64,000 bases of DNA from Mycolicibacterium sp. P9-64 (GCF_008329605.1 NZ_NPKO01000003.1:310001-374000); one strand, 5' to 3'. Positions 39,948 through 49,021 are shown, counted from the stretch's first letter. The notes: generated by a model from the sequence alone, not told the origin. Numbers and translations: made by a program.

Positions 39948-40911
39948 GGAGTCCACCGCCGTCGAACGGCGCGACATCCGGCGCGTCGAACGGCGCGACA
40001 TCCGGCGCTTCGAACGGCGCGACGTCGACGGACACGTCGATCACACTCTTGTCCGAGTCGGTGTAGATGATGCCCCGCAACGGCGGCACGTCGGCGTAGT
40101 CACGGCCGAAACCCACCACGATGTAGCGCTCGTCGACCATCTGGTCGTTGGTGGGGTCGAGTCCGAGCCACTGGTTCTGCGGGGTCCAGACCGATGCCCA
40201 AGCGTGTGTCGCGTCGACGCCGACCATGCGTTCCCTTCCAGGTGGCGGGTCCGTCGCGAGATAGCCAGAGACGTAACTGGCGGCCAGACCGTTGGCGCGC
40301 AGGCAGGCGATCGCCAGCCGCGCGAAATCCTGGCATACCCCTTCTCGGGCAACCAGAACCTCGCCGACTCGAGTGGATACCGTCGTCGACCCCGAGCGGT
40401 AGGTGAAGTCGGAGAAGATCCTGGCGTTCAGGTCCCGTAGCACGTCGATCAGGGGTCGGCCCGGTTCGAAACTCGGTGCGGCGTAGGCGCGTACCTCGTC
40501 GGTGATCTCGGCCGGGTGCAGATCGAGGGTGAACTCGACGGCCAGCGCCCCGTCAGGGCCGACCGGACGTGAGATTTCCCACGGCGCCGTCGCCGCACCG
40601 CTGCCATACAGCTCGGCTGGCGGTGGATCCACGTCGACGATCGAATGGCTGGTGACCGAGAGGGTCCGGTGCCGCTCGGTGACGTGGAAGTACGAGCTGA
40701 TGTTGCCGTACCCGTCGCAGCTCGTCGAGCTGTCCGCGGCTTCCGGGTCGATGGCCAACTCGTGCGACACGCACCGTTGCCGTGGCAAGTCCCTCGGCGT
40801 GAGGAAGCCCCTGCCGTAGGAGCTGGTGACGTCGTCGGAGTACTTGTACACCGTCCGATGCGTCACCTCGTAGGATCGGCCACGGCCCGCCGTTGAGCCG
40901 TCGAAGGTCAT
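39940..40911 (-). CDS. Transglutaminase-like cysteine protease-fold protein (Rv2569c-like)
   Basis: 323 residues, COG1305. An N-terminal beta domain (YEVTHRTVYKYSDDVTSSYG) precedes the transglutaminase core with Cys in AREGVCQDFARLAIACLR, His in GVDATHAWASVW and Asp in LGLDPTNDQ. Such proteins hydrolyse or form amide bonds. The C-terminus ends in tandem EAPDVAPFDAPDVAPFD copies from a 24-bp DNA repeat. Its start overlaps the ATP-grasp gene stop by 4 bases, so the operon is coupled. Confidence 0.88.
   Translation of the reverse strand: MTFDGSTAGRGRSYEVTHRTVYKYSDDVTSSYGRGFLTPRDLPRQRCVSHELAIDPEAADSSTSCDGYGNISSYFHVTERHRTLSVTSHSIVDVDPPPAELYGSGAATAPWEISRPVGPDGALAVEFTLDLHPAEITDEVRAYAAPSFEPGRPLIDVLRDLNARIFSDFTYRSGSTTVSTRVGEVLVAREGVCQDFARLAIACLRANGLAASYVSGYLATDPPPGRERMVGVDATHAWASVWTPQNQWLGLDPTNDQMVDERYIVVGFGRDYADVPPLRGIIYTDSDKSVIDVSVDVAPFEAPDVAPFDAPDVAPFDGGGLRA
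39961..40029 (-). repeat. 24-bp tandem repeat at the transglutaminase 3' end
   Basis: The unit GTCGAACGGCGCGACATCCG plus GCGC occurs at 39961–39984 and 39985–40008, with a diverged third copy from 40009. It encodes the APDVAPFD repeats on the minus strand; 24 bases keeps the frame. Confidence 0.85.
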
Positions 40912-43607
40912 GGCATCACGCGCCGCTCATCGGGTCCCCACAGCGGCTGCATGCCACCGGGCAGCGACAGGTGGGTCGCGGTGATCAGGCGCGACAACTC
41001 GCGAAGATCGGCATGCATGCCGCCGAGGAGTTCGGCCAATTCGGCCCGTTTGCCTTCTGGTGTCACCGCTTCCAGGTCGGCGGGGTCGAGCCTGCGCAAC
41101 CGCGCGGCGACCTCGTCGACCAGTCGTTCCGGTTTGGTCGACCCCGACGACGACGGCAGCGCCTTGAGGTCGGTGCGCAACCGCTCGAACTGATAAGCCA
41201 ACGACCGGGGATTCTCCCCGTCGAAGAGCACCAAGTCCGCCACCGCGGCCACGCTGACCTTGCCGAGCGTGCGCCTGCGGTAGATCACCGACGACTCGCA
41301 GGCCACCAGCGTCGACTCGGTGATGGTCTGCTCGGCACCGGGACTGCGCACGGTGGTGAGCGTGGCACTCAGAAGAGTCGTCAGCCAAATACCGCGCTCG
41401 ATGCGCTTGCCGATGTCCATCATCGTCCAGCCGACGTCCTGCACCATCGACTCGGCGGCCACCCCGGACAGGGCAAGCATGCCGGCGAGCGTCTGACTGT
41501 GCGCCGTTGCGAGATATGACTCGCCCTCGCTTGGTGATTCGGGCGGCCCACCCGACGGGTGCACCACTGCGCGCTCCACCGCGGCAAGCACCATCCAGGT
41601 GTCGTTCGACATCTGGTCACGCACCGCGCGCGAGCTCATGCCGAGACGTTCGACGGACTGTGCGAGCGCGCCGGGTCGGTGCCGATCCGCGGTGAGCGAC
41701 CAGAGCGTCGTCGGTGCGGTCGCCACCATCTCGGCGTCGTCGCCGTCGGCACCCGTGTTGGTGCCGGTGATCTTGCCGAGCGCGGTGAGCAACACCGGCA
41801 CGCATTCGCTGCCGGGCAGCTCTCTGCGGTACCGGAATTCGTGGTAGCGCTCCCGGGTGACGGTGAGCAGCCTCGCCATGCTTTCCGCTCGCTCGGCATA
41901 ACGACCAAGCCAGAACAGGTCTGACAGCACGCGGGGTGAGCTGACGGCGCGCGTCGGGCTCGGTGTCATCGCGGGCAGGTCCACAGATGGCGACGGTGTC
42001 CGCTCGGCGGTGACCCTGGCCGGAGAACGGACCCAGATGTCCTTGGCAGCAACGGTGTTCAGCTTGAACGCCGCATTTCCTTGGGCCAGCAGGTAACCGA
42101 GTCCGCCGATCATCGGGGCATATCCGCCGCGTTGCGCAACGGTGAACAGTCGCATGCCGACGCTGCCCGATGACAACCCGCCGGAATGCAGATCCGTCGG
42201 CGCCGACGAGAACTGCGGCAGCTCCTGGCCCACCCACTGCCAGGGCGTTGCGCCGATCCGCGCGGCAAGATCCTTGCGCTGCGACGTCGACAGCGCTGGG
42301 CCGATGATGGTCTCGCCGCCCGTCACCGGTTTGATCAGCAGTGTTGACAGGTGCGCGAGCAGATGCGAGCGCTCCACGTCGATGCCGCCCCAGTACGTCG
42401 GCGCGGTGGTCAGCAGCGGCTTCTCACCGAGCAGGAGCTCGGCCAGCTCGGGGAGGAAGCGAAGCAGCCCTGGGCTTTCCAGGATGCCGCTGCCCAGGGT
42501 ATTGACCACCGTCACCGCGCCGCGACGCAACACCTCGACCAACCCGACGACGCCGAGCCGGGAGTCGGGGCGAAGGTCGAGCGGGTCGGCGTATTCGGCG
42601 TCGACACGGCGCAACACGACGTCGACGCGCTTGAGCGTGCCGAGCGAGCGCATCCACAGCTTGCCGTCACGGACCACCAGGTCGGCGTTCTCCACCAACG
42701 GGAAGCCCAGCACGCTGGCCAGGTACGCCTGGTCGAACGCGGTCTCGGAGTGGATGCCGGGGCTCAGCACCACGACGACGGGTTCCTCGGCCGACTCGGG
42801 CGCCGCGTCGATGAGCGCGAGCCGCAGCGCCTGCGCCCACGGCGAGGCTGGACGCGGACCGATGCGCTCGTAGAGGTCGGGGATGGCGTGGGCGACCACC
42901 CGGCGATCGGCCATGGCGTAGCCGGCCCCCGACGGCGCCTGCGTCCAGTCGGCGTTCACCACGAACTCACCGGTCGCGGCGCGGCTGACGTCACAGCCGT
43001 GCAGGAACAGCTGACGGCGTCCTGGCACGTCGATGCCGCGGGCGGCCCGCACGTAACCGGGGTGGCCGAACACCAGTGCCGGGGGCAGCGTCCCGCTGGT
43101 GATCGAGCGGCGCGGACCGTAGAGGTCGGCCAGTACGGCGTCGAGCAGCCGGGAGCGCTGCACCAGCCCGGACTCGAGGTCGTCCCAGTCGGGCGCCGAG
43201 ATGATGAGCGGCAGCGGATCGAGATGCCACGGGCCGGGCACGCCGGTGCCGTCGCCGTTGGTGATGGCGTCACTCAAGCCAAATCCCGGGTCGCTGCGCT
43301 CCTGCCCTCCGGAATGGGGCTCCCTCTGCATGAACGTGATCCCGTCGTTGTCGACGAGCTCGCGCACCACCGAGCGCAGCCGGTTCAGCCCGCCGCGGCC
43401 TCGCTCCCCCACGCATTCGGCCAGTTCCTGCCATGCGGGCCGGACGTTTCCTGCCGCGTCGACGAACTCGTCGTAGCCGGTGCCTGCGCCGCCTCGGACG
43501 TCGAAGAGGGTCTTTTGGGCGCGCGCAGCCCGGTATCCGGCCAGCACCTCGCCGGCGTCGATCACGGAAGGGGTCGGCTCGGGTGAGCCGCTCGCACGAA
43601 GGACCAT
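40908..43607 (-). CDS. Circularly permuted ATP-grasp protein fused to alpha-E domain (Rv2567-like)
   Basis: 899 residues. The N-terminal two-thirds is COG2308 circularly permuted ATP-grasp: AYRSALMVL is upstream shadow, while the gene itself has ELVDNDGITFMQRE, VPGRRQLFLHGCDVSRAATG, VVVLSPGIHSETAFDQAYLA and GGGETIIGP-type residues (TGGETIIGPALST). The C-terminal third is the alpha-E helical domain (SDLFWLGRYAERAESMARLL, MMDIGKRIERGIWL). Predicted to ligate an amino group to a carboxylate as part of a peptide-modifying set with the transglutaminases. ATG 43607 shares one base with the DUF2126 gene stop. Near residue 105 an insert SGGQERSDPG is encoded by an interspersed element. Confidence 0.88.
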   Translation of the reverse strand: MVLRASGSPEPTPSVIDAGEVLAGYRAARAQKTLFDVRGGAGTGYDEFVDAAGNVRPAWQELAECVGERGRGGLNRLRSVVRELVDNDGITFMQREPHSGGQERSDPGFGLSDAITNGDGTGVPGPWHLDPLPLIISAPDWDDLESGLVQRSRLLDAVLADLYGPRRSITSGTLPPALVFGHPGYVRAARGIDVPGRRQLFLHGCDVSRAATGEFVVNADWTQAPSGAGYAMADRRVVAHAIPDLYERIGPRPASPWAQALRLALIDAAPESAEEPVVVVLSPGIHSETAFDQAYLASVLGFPLVENADLVVRDGKLWMRSLGTLKRVDVVLRRVDAEYADPLDLRPDSRLGVVGLVEVLRRGAVTVVNTLGSGILESPGLLRFLPELAELLLGEKPLLTTAPTYWGGIDVERSHLLAHLSTLLIKPVTGGETIIGPALSTSQRKDLAARIGATPWQWVGQELPQFSSAPTDLHSGGLSSGSVGMRLFTVAQRGGYAPMIGGLGYLLAQGNAAFKLNTVAAKDIWVRSPARVTAERTPSPSVDLPAMTPSPTRAVSSPRVLSDLFWLGRYAERAESMARLLTVTRERYHEFRYRRELPGSECVPVLLTALGKITGTNTGADGDDAEMVATAPTTLWSLTADRHRPGALAQSVERLGMSSRAVRDQMSNDTWMVLAAVERAVVHPSGGPPESPSEGESYLATAHSQTLAGMLALSGVAAESMVQDVGWTMMDIGKRIERGIWLTTLLSATLTTVRSPGAEQTITESTLVACESSVIYRRRTLGKVSVAAVADLVLFDGENPRSLAYQFERLRTDLKALPSSSGSTKPERLVDEVAARLRRLDPADLEAVTPEGKRAELAELLGGMHADLRELSRLITATHLSLPGGMQPLWGPDERRVMP
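43289..43307. repeat. Interspersed GC-rich element, copy B (in ATP-grasp gene)
   Basis: Identical over 19 bases to 18080–18098 in aroC. Here it inserts about 18 residues (PHSGGQERSDPGFGLSD) into the ATP-grasp protein without breaking the frame. Confidence 0.6.
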
Positions 43608-46600
43608 CAACGCAGAACGGTACGCACCCGGCGCAGATCCAAGATCCCCGGCGCGCCCACATCGGTGCTCTGGCGGGCCTGCTTCTCGCGGATGTCGGAC
43701 ATGTCGACCCGCCCCGGCGTGAAGCCGGTCGCTTCGAAGCGCCTGCCCCGGCGGGACTCGGCTTCCACGGCGTTGACGGGTGGATTGTCGTACGACCGGC
43801 CGCCAGGATGGGACACGTGGTAGGTGCAGCCACCACGGGACATGCCCGTCCCGACGTCGATGAGCTCGAAGCGCAGCGGCCCATCGACGGTGATGGTCGG
43901 GTGCAATGCGCTCGGCGGTTGCCAGGCGCGGTAACGCACCCCGCCAACCTGGATGTCGGGGTTGTCGGTGGCCAGCAGCGGGATCGGGTGACCGTTCGCG
44001 GTGACGACGTAGCGGTGCCGGTCCGCGCCGACGAGCCGGACCTGGACGCGTTCCACCGATGAGTCGACATAGCGGGCGGTCCCACCTGCGGTGGACTCCT
44101 CCCCGAGCACGTTCCACGGCTCGATGGCTCCGCGCAGCTCGATCTCGACGCCGTCGAACACCGCGGTGCCGATGCGGGGGAAGCGGAACTCGGTGAAGGG
44201 GTCCAGCCAGCTGGTGTCGAAGTCGACGCCGTGTGACCGCAGATCGGCGGCGACGTCGGCGATGTCGTGAATCAGGAAGTGCGGCAACAGGTATCGGCCG
44301 TGCAGATTGGCGCCATGGCGAATCAGTGGCGCACGCAACGGCTCGTCCCAGAACCACGACACCAAGGACCGCACCAGCAGCGACTGCACCATCGCCATCT
44401 GGAAGTGCGGCGGCATCTCGAAGCCGCGCAACTCCAAGATCCCGAGGCGGCCACGCGGGCTGTCCGGGCTGTACAGCTTGTCGATGCAGAACTCGGCGCG
44501 GTGCGTGTTGCCGGTGATGTCGGTGAGCAGGTGGCGCAATGCCCGGTCTACGACCCACGGAGCGGAGCTTGCGGAGCGACCATGATCGGGAGCGGAGCTT
44601 GCGGAGCGACCATGATCCGGCACATCGCCGCCCGCGGCGGGGTGCTTTTCGCCGCCCGCGGCGGGGTGCTTTTCGCCGCCCGCGGCGGTCAACCTGGCGA
44701 TCTCGGCGAACGCGATCTCCAGTTCGTAGAGCGAGTCCAAGCGCCCCTCGTCGACCCGCGGCGCCTGCGACGTCGTGCCGATGAACCGGCCGGCGAACAG
44801 GTAGGACAGCGCGGGGTGACGCTGCCAGTAAGTGAGCATCGACACGAGCACGTCGGGCCTGCGCAGCATCGGCGACTCGCCGGGAGTGACACCGCCGAGG
44901 GTGATGTGGTTGCCACCGCCCGTCCCGCCGTGCGTGCCATCGACGTCGAATTGCTCTGTAGAGAGCCTGGCCAACCGCGCTTCCTCATACAGGGTCTCCA
45001 ACTGCTGGCGCTGCTCGGCGAAGGTCTTGGTCGGGGCGACGTTGACCTCGATGACCCCGGGATCGGGCGTCACCGACATCGTCACGAGGCGCGGGTCGGC
45101 GGGTGGCCCGTAACCCTCGATGACCACCGGACAATTCGTCCTCGCCGCGGCCGCCTCGATCCTGGTGACGAGGTCGACGAAGTGCTCGAGTTCCTCTGTC
45201 GGCGGGAGGAACACGTACAGCAGGCCGTCACGGACCTCGGCAACCATCGCGGTGGTTGGCGCGCCGTCGGCGTCCTCCACGACGGCGATCGCCGGTGCGG
45301 CCGGTTCGATGAGGGCGCCGCGGCGTGTCGTCGGGTCGGCGTCGAACGACGGACGCGGCGGATGCCAGCTGATCGAGTCGAGCGGCAGCCGCAGACCGGC
45401 AGGCGAGTCACCGTCGAGAAGGACGATCCGGCCACGGCGCAGCCGCCAGTCCGCGCTGGCCCATCCGGTGTCGTCGTCGCGCCGGTGCAGCGGCAGCACG
45501 TAGGCGGCGGGCCCCTCGACGGGCGTCTCCAGCTTGGCCAGCAGCCCGGCGCGTGCATCGGCGGCGTCGGCAGCCAGATCGTCGGTCGTCGCGACCGGGT
45601 CGCCTGCGGGTTGGCGCACCGACCTGGCCAGCCGGCTCAGCGCGTCCTCGTACGCCGGACGCACCTGGGTGCCCGGCAGTCCGAGGCCCGAGGCAATCGC
45701 GTCGAGTAGATGGCGTCCCGCGTCGTCGGCCACCTCGACGGTCTGCGTCTCGGCCCACGGATCGGCCAGCAGCGCCTCGTTCGTCCACAGCGGCGCGCCG
45801 TCGGCCCGCCAGTACAGGCCGATCTGCCAGCGCGGCAACGGTTCTCCCGGATACCACTTGCCCTGGCTGCGTTGCACCAGCCCCTGCGGCGCCCACCGCG
45901 CCTTGAGCCTGGCCGCAAGCGCGGAGGCCCGCTGCCGCTTGTGCGGCCCGTCGGCATCGGTAGTCCACTCCGGGTCGACCCGATTGTCGATGGAGACGAA
46001 CGTCGGCTCGCCGCCCACGGTCAGTCGGACGTCACCGGCGGCGAGGCGGTCGTCGACCCGCGCGCCGAGCGCCTGGATGGCATCCCACCCGGCATCGGTG
46101 TACGGCAGCGTCACCCGCGGATCCTCGTGCACGCGGGTGACCACATTGGAGAAGTCCAGCGTCGTCACCGCCACCTCGGTGGCACCGGTGATCGGAGCAG
46201 AGGACGACGGATGCGGGGTTGCCGAAAGCGGGATGTGTCCCTCCCCGGCAAAGAGACCCGACGTCGCGTCGAGCCCGATCCAGCCGGCGCCAGGGATGTA
46301 GACCTCGGCCCAAGCGTGCAGATCGGTGAAGTCGGCGGCCGGGCCGGACGGACCGTCGAGCGCCATCACGTCGGACGTCAGCTGGACCAGGTAGCCGGAG
46401 ACGAATCGTGCGGCCAGACCCATCTGGCGCAGGATCGACACCAACAGCCACGCCGAGTCGCGGCAGGATCCGATGCCGGTCCGCAGCGTGAAGTCGGGGG
46501 TCTGCACGCCGGGTTCCATGCGCAGGCTGTAGCCGACGTCCCCGTTGACCGCGTGGTTGAGCGCAACCAAGAAGTCGATGGTGCGCGTGCCGGAGCGGAC

Positions 46601-47026
46601 GGAGAAGTCCTTCACCCACGCCTGCGCGAGCTCGCCTGGGCCGGATCCCTCCTCGCCCTCGTCGACGGGCCGCAGGTAGGGCTTCAGGTCCTCGGCCAAC
46701 GCCTTGGGGTATTCGAAGCCAACGGTCTCGGCGTAGTCCTCGATGAAGAAGTCGAACGGGTTGATCACCTTGAGGTCGGCGATCAGCCCGACGTTGATGG
46801 TGAGGCTGCGGGTGCGGGTGGGGAACACCAGCCGGGCCATGAAGTTGCCGAACGCGTCCTGCTGCCAGTTGATGAAGTGGTCGGCTGGCTCGACGGTCAG
46901 CGAGTACGCCTCGATCGGGGTACGCGAGTGCGGCGCCGGCCGCAACCGCACGACGTGGGGAAACACCTCCACCAGCCGGTCGAACGTGTAGCTGGTGCGA
47001 TGCTCCAGCGCCACCTTGATACCCAT
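43607..47026 (-). CDS. Transglutaminase–DUF2126 protein (Rv2566-like)
   Basis: 1139 residues. Residues 1–80 form the bacterial transglutaminase N-terminal domain (HRTSYTFDRLVEVFPHVVRL), followed by the core with Cys in GIGSCRDSAWLLVSILRQMG, His in DLHAWAEVYIP and Asp in IGLDATSG. The large remainder is DUF2126, with GGEPTFVSIDN, WQIGLYWRADG, DGTHGGTGGGNHITLGG and RAEFCIDKLYSPDSPRGRLG. Around residue 780–820 is a low-complexity insert (AAGGEKHP repeats, then DHGRSASSAP twice) encoded by tandem repeats. First gene of the four-gene set. The ATG at 47026 opens MGIKVALEHRTSY. Confidence 0.9.
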   Translation of the reverse strand: MGIKVALEHRTSYTFDRLVEVFPHVVRLRPAPHSRTPIEAYSLTVEPADHFINWQQDAFGNFMARLVFPTRTRSLTINVGLIADLKVINPFDFFIEDYAETVGFEYPKALAEDLKPYLRPVDEGEEGSGPGELAQAWVKDFSVRSGTRTIDFLVALNHAVNGDVGYSLRMEPGVQTPDFTLRTGIGSCRDSAWLLVSILRQMGLAARFVSGYLVQLTSDVMALDGPSGPAADFTDLHAWAEVYIPGAGWIGLDATSGLFAGEGHIPLSATPHPSSSAPITGATEVAVTTLDFSNVVTRVHEDPRVTLPYTDAGWDAIQALGARVDDRLAAGDVRLTVGGEPTFVSIDNRVDPEWTTDADGPHKRQRASALAARLKARWAPQGLVQRSQGKWYPGEPLPRWQIGLYWRADGAPLWTNEALLADPWAETQTVEVADDAGRHLLDAIASGLGLPGTQVRPAYEDALSRLARSVRQPAGDPVATTDDLAADAADARAGLLAKLETPVEGPAAYVLPLHRRDDDTGWASADWRLRRGRIVLLDGDSPAGLRLPLDSISWHPPRPSFDADPTTRRGALIEPAAPAIAVVEDADGAPTTAMVAEVRDGLLYVFLPPTEELEHFVDLVTRIEAAAARTNCPVVIEGYGPPADPRLVTMSVTPDPGVIEVNVAPTKTFAEQRQQLETLYEEARLARLSTEQFDVDGTHGGTGGGNHITLGGVTPGESPMLRRPDVLVSMLTYWQRHPALSYLFAGRFIGTTSQAPRVDEGRLDSLYELEIAFAEIARLTAAGGEKHPAAGGEKHPAAGGDVPDHGRSASSAPDHGRSASSAPWVVDRALRHLLTDITGNTHRAEFCIDKLYSPDSPRGRLGILELRGFEMPPHFQMAMVQSLLVRSLVSWFWDEPLRAPLIRHGANLHGRYLLPHFLIHDIADVAADLRSHGVDFDTSWLDPFTEFRFPRIGTAVFDGVEIELRGAIEPWNVLGEESTAGGTARYVDSSVERVQVRLVGADRHRYVVTANGHPIPLLATDNPDIQVGGVRYRAWQPPSALHPTITVDGPLRFELIDVGTGMSRGGCTYHVSHPGGRSYDNPPVNAVEAESRRGRRFEATGFTPGRVDMSDIREKQARQSTDVGAPGILDLRRVRTVLR
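44559..44618 (-). repeat. Two 30-bp direct repeats in the DUF2126 gene
   Basis: The unit beginning GGAGCGGAGCTTGCGGAGCG and continuing ACCATGATC occurs twice in tandem with one variable base. It encodes DHGRSASSAP on the minus strand. Related in composition (GGAGC/GCGACC) to the interspersed element. Confidence 0.85.
44626..44689 (-). repeat. 24-bp tandem repeat in the DUF2126 gene, about 2.7 copies
   Basis: CGCCGCCCGCGGCGGGGTGC plus TTTT at 44626–44649 and 44650–44673, then a partial third copy. It encodes AAGGEKHP repeats. Each unit contains the palindrome CCGCCCGCGGCGG. Confidence 0.85.
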
Positions 47027-47086
47027 GAGGTTGATCCCACCACACCCGCCACACCCATGCAGGCCGCATGCCCGCGCGCAGGTGGT

Positions 47087-48016
47087 TCAGGTTTTGGCAC
47101 CACCCGAGATGAACGACGCCCGCGGCCGCACGACGAGCACCAGGACTCCGGCGATCACGATGCCGACCAGATTCACGACGAGCTGCAGCGCAGACTTGGC
47201 GGCTACGTCCCAATCTCCGAGAATCGCTGCGACGACGGCGAATCCCGCCGCAGGCACCGTGGTGACCGAGATGAAGACACCGACGAGCGCGGCGGACTTG
47301 GACGACACCAACGACAGCATTCCCGCTGCGCCGGCGAGCAGCGCGACCACGAACGAGATCGGACCCACCTGGAAGATGAAGTCCACCTCCGTGACGTTGC
47401 GCACGGTGTCCAGGCTCAACCAACCGACGGCGTGACCAGCCAACGTGGCCAGCGCCGTGATGCCCATCGCCACCGGAAAGCCGACCGCGAGCGCAGTGAG
47501 CGCGCGTCGAGCCAGGTCCCATCGCCGCTGCACGGCCGCCACGGCGAGCGCGGCCAGGGGGCCGAACTCGGGCCCGAGCACCATGGCGCCGACGACCGTG
47601 ACGGTGGAGTCGGTGACGGCACCGATGGCCGCGATCAGGCAGGCGAGCGTCAGGAACATCACGAACGTCACCGACAGGGTCGACTCCTCGCGGGTGCGTC
47701 CGATCAGTTCGTCCCAGACCAGCGCGTCCGCCGGATCGCCCTCGGCCTCGTCCTCGGCCCGGTGTGCTCGGGTGGACAGCACGGTGTCGAGGACTTCGAG
47801 CGTGATGGCCCCGCGGTGCTGAACGTCGAGTGTCTTCAGCTCCCTGATGACGTCGTTGGCGCATTCCCTGGCGATGTCGGCGGTGATCTCGTCGCCGGGT
47901 GGCATCAGGGCAGCGCCGGGATGGAGCAGCAGGTTGGCGACGCCTGCCTCTCGGCGCAGCACGTCGAGCACCGGTTCGCGCAGGTCTTCTGGAGCAATCA
48001 CCCGTAAGTGGAGCAC
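47087..48016 (-). CDS. DUF389 / TIGR00341-type membrane protein
   Basis: 309 residues. A soluble N-terminal ferredoxin-like part (LHLRVIAPEDLREPVLDVLR) is followed by six or seven membrane helices. STVTVVGAMVLGPEFGPLAA is the conserved DUF389 motif (usually GAMVISPLMGP). Function unknown. GTG 48016 is chosen because the family starts with the VLHLRV strand; the open frame upstream is not family-like. It is divergent from the DeoR operon at 48185. Confidence 0.8.
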   Translation of the reverse strand: MLHLRVIAPEDLREPVLDVLRREAGVANLLLHPGAALMPPGDEITADIARECANDVIRELKTLDVQHRGAITLEVLDTVLSTRAHRAEDEAEGDPADALVWDELIGRTREESTLSVTFVMFLTLACLIAAIGAVTDSTVTVVGAMVLGPEFGPLAALAVAAVQRRWDLARRALTALAVGFPVAMGITALATLAGHAVGWLSLDTVRNVTEVDFIFQVGPISFVVALLAGAAGMLSLVSSKSAALVGVFISVTTVPAAGFAVVAAILGDWDVAAKSALQLVVNLVGIVIAGVLVLVVRPRASFISGGAKT

Positions 48017-48065
48017 TGCCGCACGGTAGCCGTCGGATGGGCGGTGGCTGAGAATGTGGCGCCAA

Positions 48066-48168
48066 GTGTGGACGATCCACACAATCGTGTTGTAAATTCA
48101 CACGATCAACGTGAGCCGTTCGACAAATACCCAGTACGACGGAGTCATAACTGTGAATTTTCCACACA
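48066..48168. promoter_or_regulatory. DeoR operator region of the FGGY/CUT1 operon
   Basis: Two copies of TGTGAATTTNNNACAC-type sequence face each other: on the minus strand at 48086–48102 and on the plus strand at 48152–48168, matching at 14 of 17 positions. The first is inside a 7+9+7 inverted repeat ATCGTGT...ACACGAT (48084–48106), and GTGTGG-ACGAT-CCACAC (48066–48082) lies next to it. The ~50 bases between the copies should hold the promoter. Autoregulation by the DeoR protein is likely. Confidence 0.55.
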
Positions 48169-48184
48169 AGAGGTGGATCTGAGC

Positions 48185-49021
48185 GTGGACGCCAAGACCC
48201 GCAGGGATCTCATCGAGCAGCGCGTCCGCAGCGAGCGCGAGGTCGGGTACGCCGAACTCGCCGCCGATTTCGACGTCTCCGAGATGACGATCCGCCGCGA
48301 CGTCGAGGCGCTGGAGACACTCGGCGTGGTCCGGCGAGTGGTCGGCGGGGCCATCGCACTGAAGGGCAAGGACAGCGAGCCGTCGTTCGCGACCCGCGTC
48401 GCCGATGCGGCAGAGGAGAAGCTCCACATCGCCGACGCGGTGGCCGAACTCATCGGCCCCAGCGAGACGGTCATCCTCGACTCCGGGAGCACCGCGCTGG
48501 CGGTGGCGCGCTCGCTCAAAGGGCGCCGCCTCGGCTTGACGGTGGTCACTCCCAGCCTGCTGGCCGCACTCGAGTTGATCGACCAGCCCGACACCACGGT
48601 CGTGCTGACCGGCGGCGAGCTGCGGCCCGGCGAGCTCAGCCTGATCGGCCCCGCCGCCGAGGAAACCCTTGCCGGCTACAACTGCGACACCTATGTGATG
48701 GGCGTCGCGGGCATCGACGACGAACGCGGGATCTCGGACTACCACCAGGCCGAGAGCGGCGTGAAGCGGGCGGCGAGCAGACGGGCAGACCGGGTGATCG
48801 TGGCCGCCGACAAGAGCAAGCTCGGCAGGGTGACGTTCGTGCGCATCGCCGCACTGTCACAGGTCGACGTCATCGTCACCGACGGAGACCCCGAGCACCC
48901 CGCACTGGTCGCCGCACGCGAGGTCGGCGTCGACGTCATCTGCGTTGCGGGCCATGCCGACGCGGACTCTGCCGTGGCTCAGGCGGATTCACGGATCGAA
49001 TCACGGATTGATTCACAGTGA
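48185..49021 (+). CDS. DeoR/GlpR-family transcriptional regulator of the FGGY/CUT1 operon
   Basis: 278 residues. HTH at about 1–55 (YAELAADFDVSEMTIRRDVE, GVVRRVVGGA), then the effector domain with VILDSGSTALAVARSL, VVLTGGELRPGELSLIGPAA and RVIVAADKSKLG. The C-terminus is a repetitive ADSRIESRIDSQ. The GTG at 48185 has GAGGTGG upstream. It heads the operon rather than being divergent and overlaps the kinase start (GTGA), so it would autoregulate the whole unit. Confidence 0.88.
   Translation: MDAKTRRDLIEQRVRSEREVGYAELAADFDVSEMTIRRDVEALETLGVVRRVVGGAIALKGKDSEPSFATRVADAAEEKLHIADAVAELIGPSETVILDSGSTALAVARSLKGRRLGLTVVTPSLLAALELIDQPDTTVVLTGGELRPGELSLIGPAAEETLAGYNCDTYVMGVAGIDDERGISDYHQAESGVKRAASRRADRVIVAADKSKLGRVTFVRIAALSQVDVIVTDGDPEHPALVAAREVGVDVICVAGHADADSAVAQADSRIESRIDSQ

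Noticed and set aside
45710..48007. 765-codon plus-strand open frame across the DUF2126 gene and the DUF389 gene
   Set aside because: Composition is dominated by Arg/Gly/His/Asp with no domain; it opposes two clear genes.
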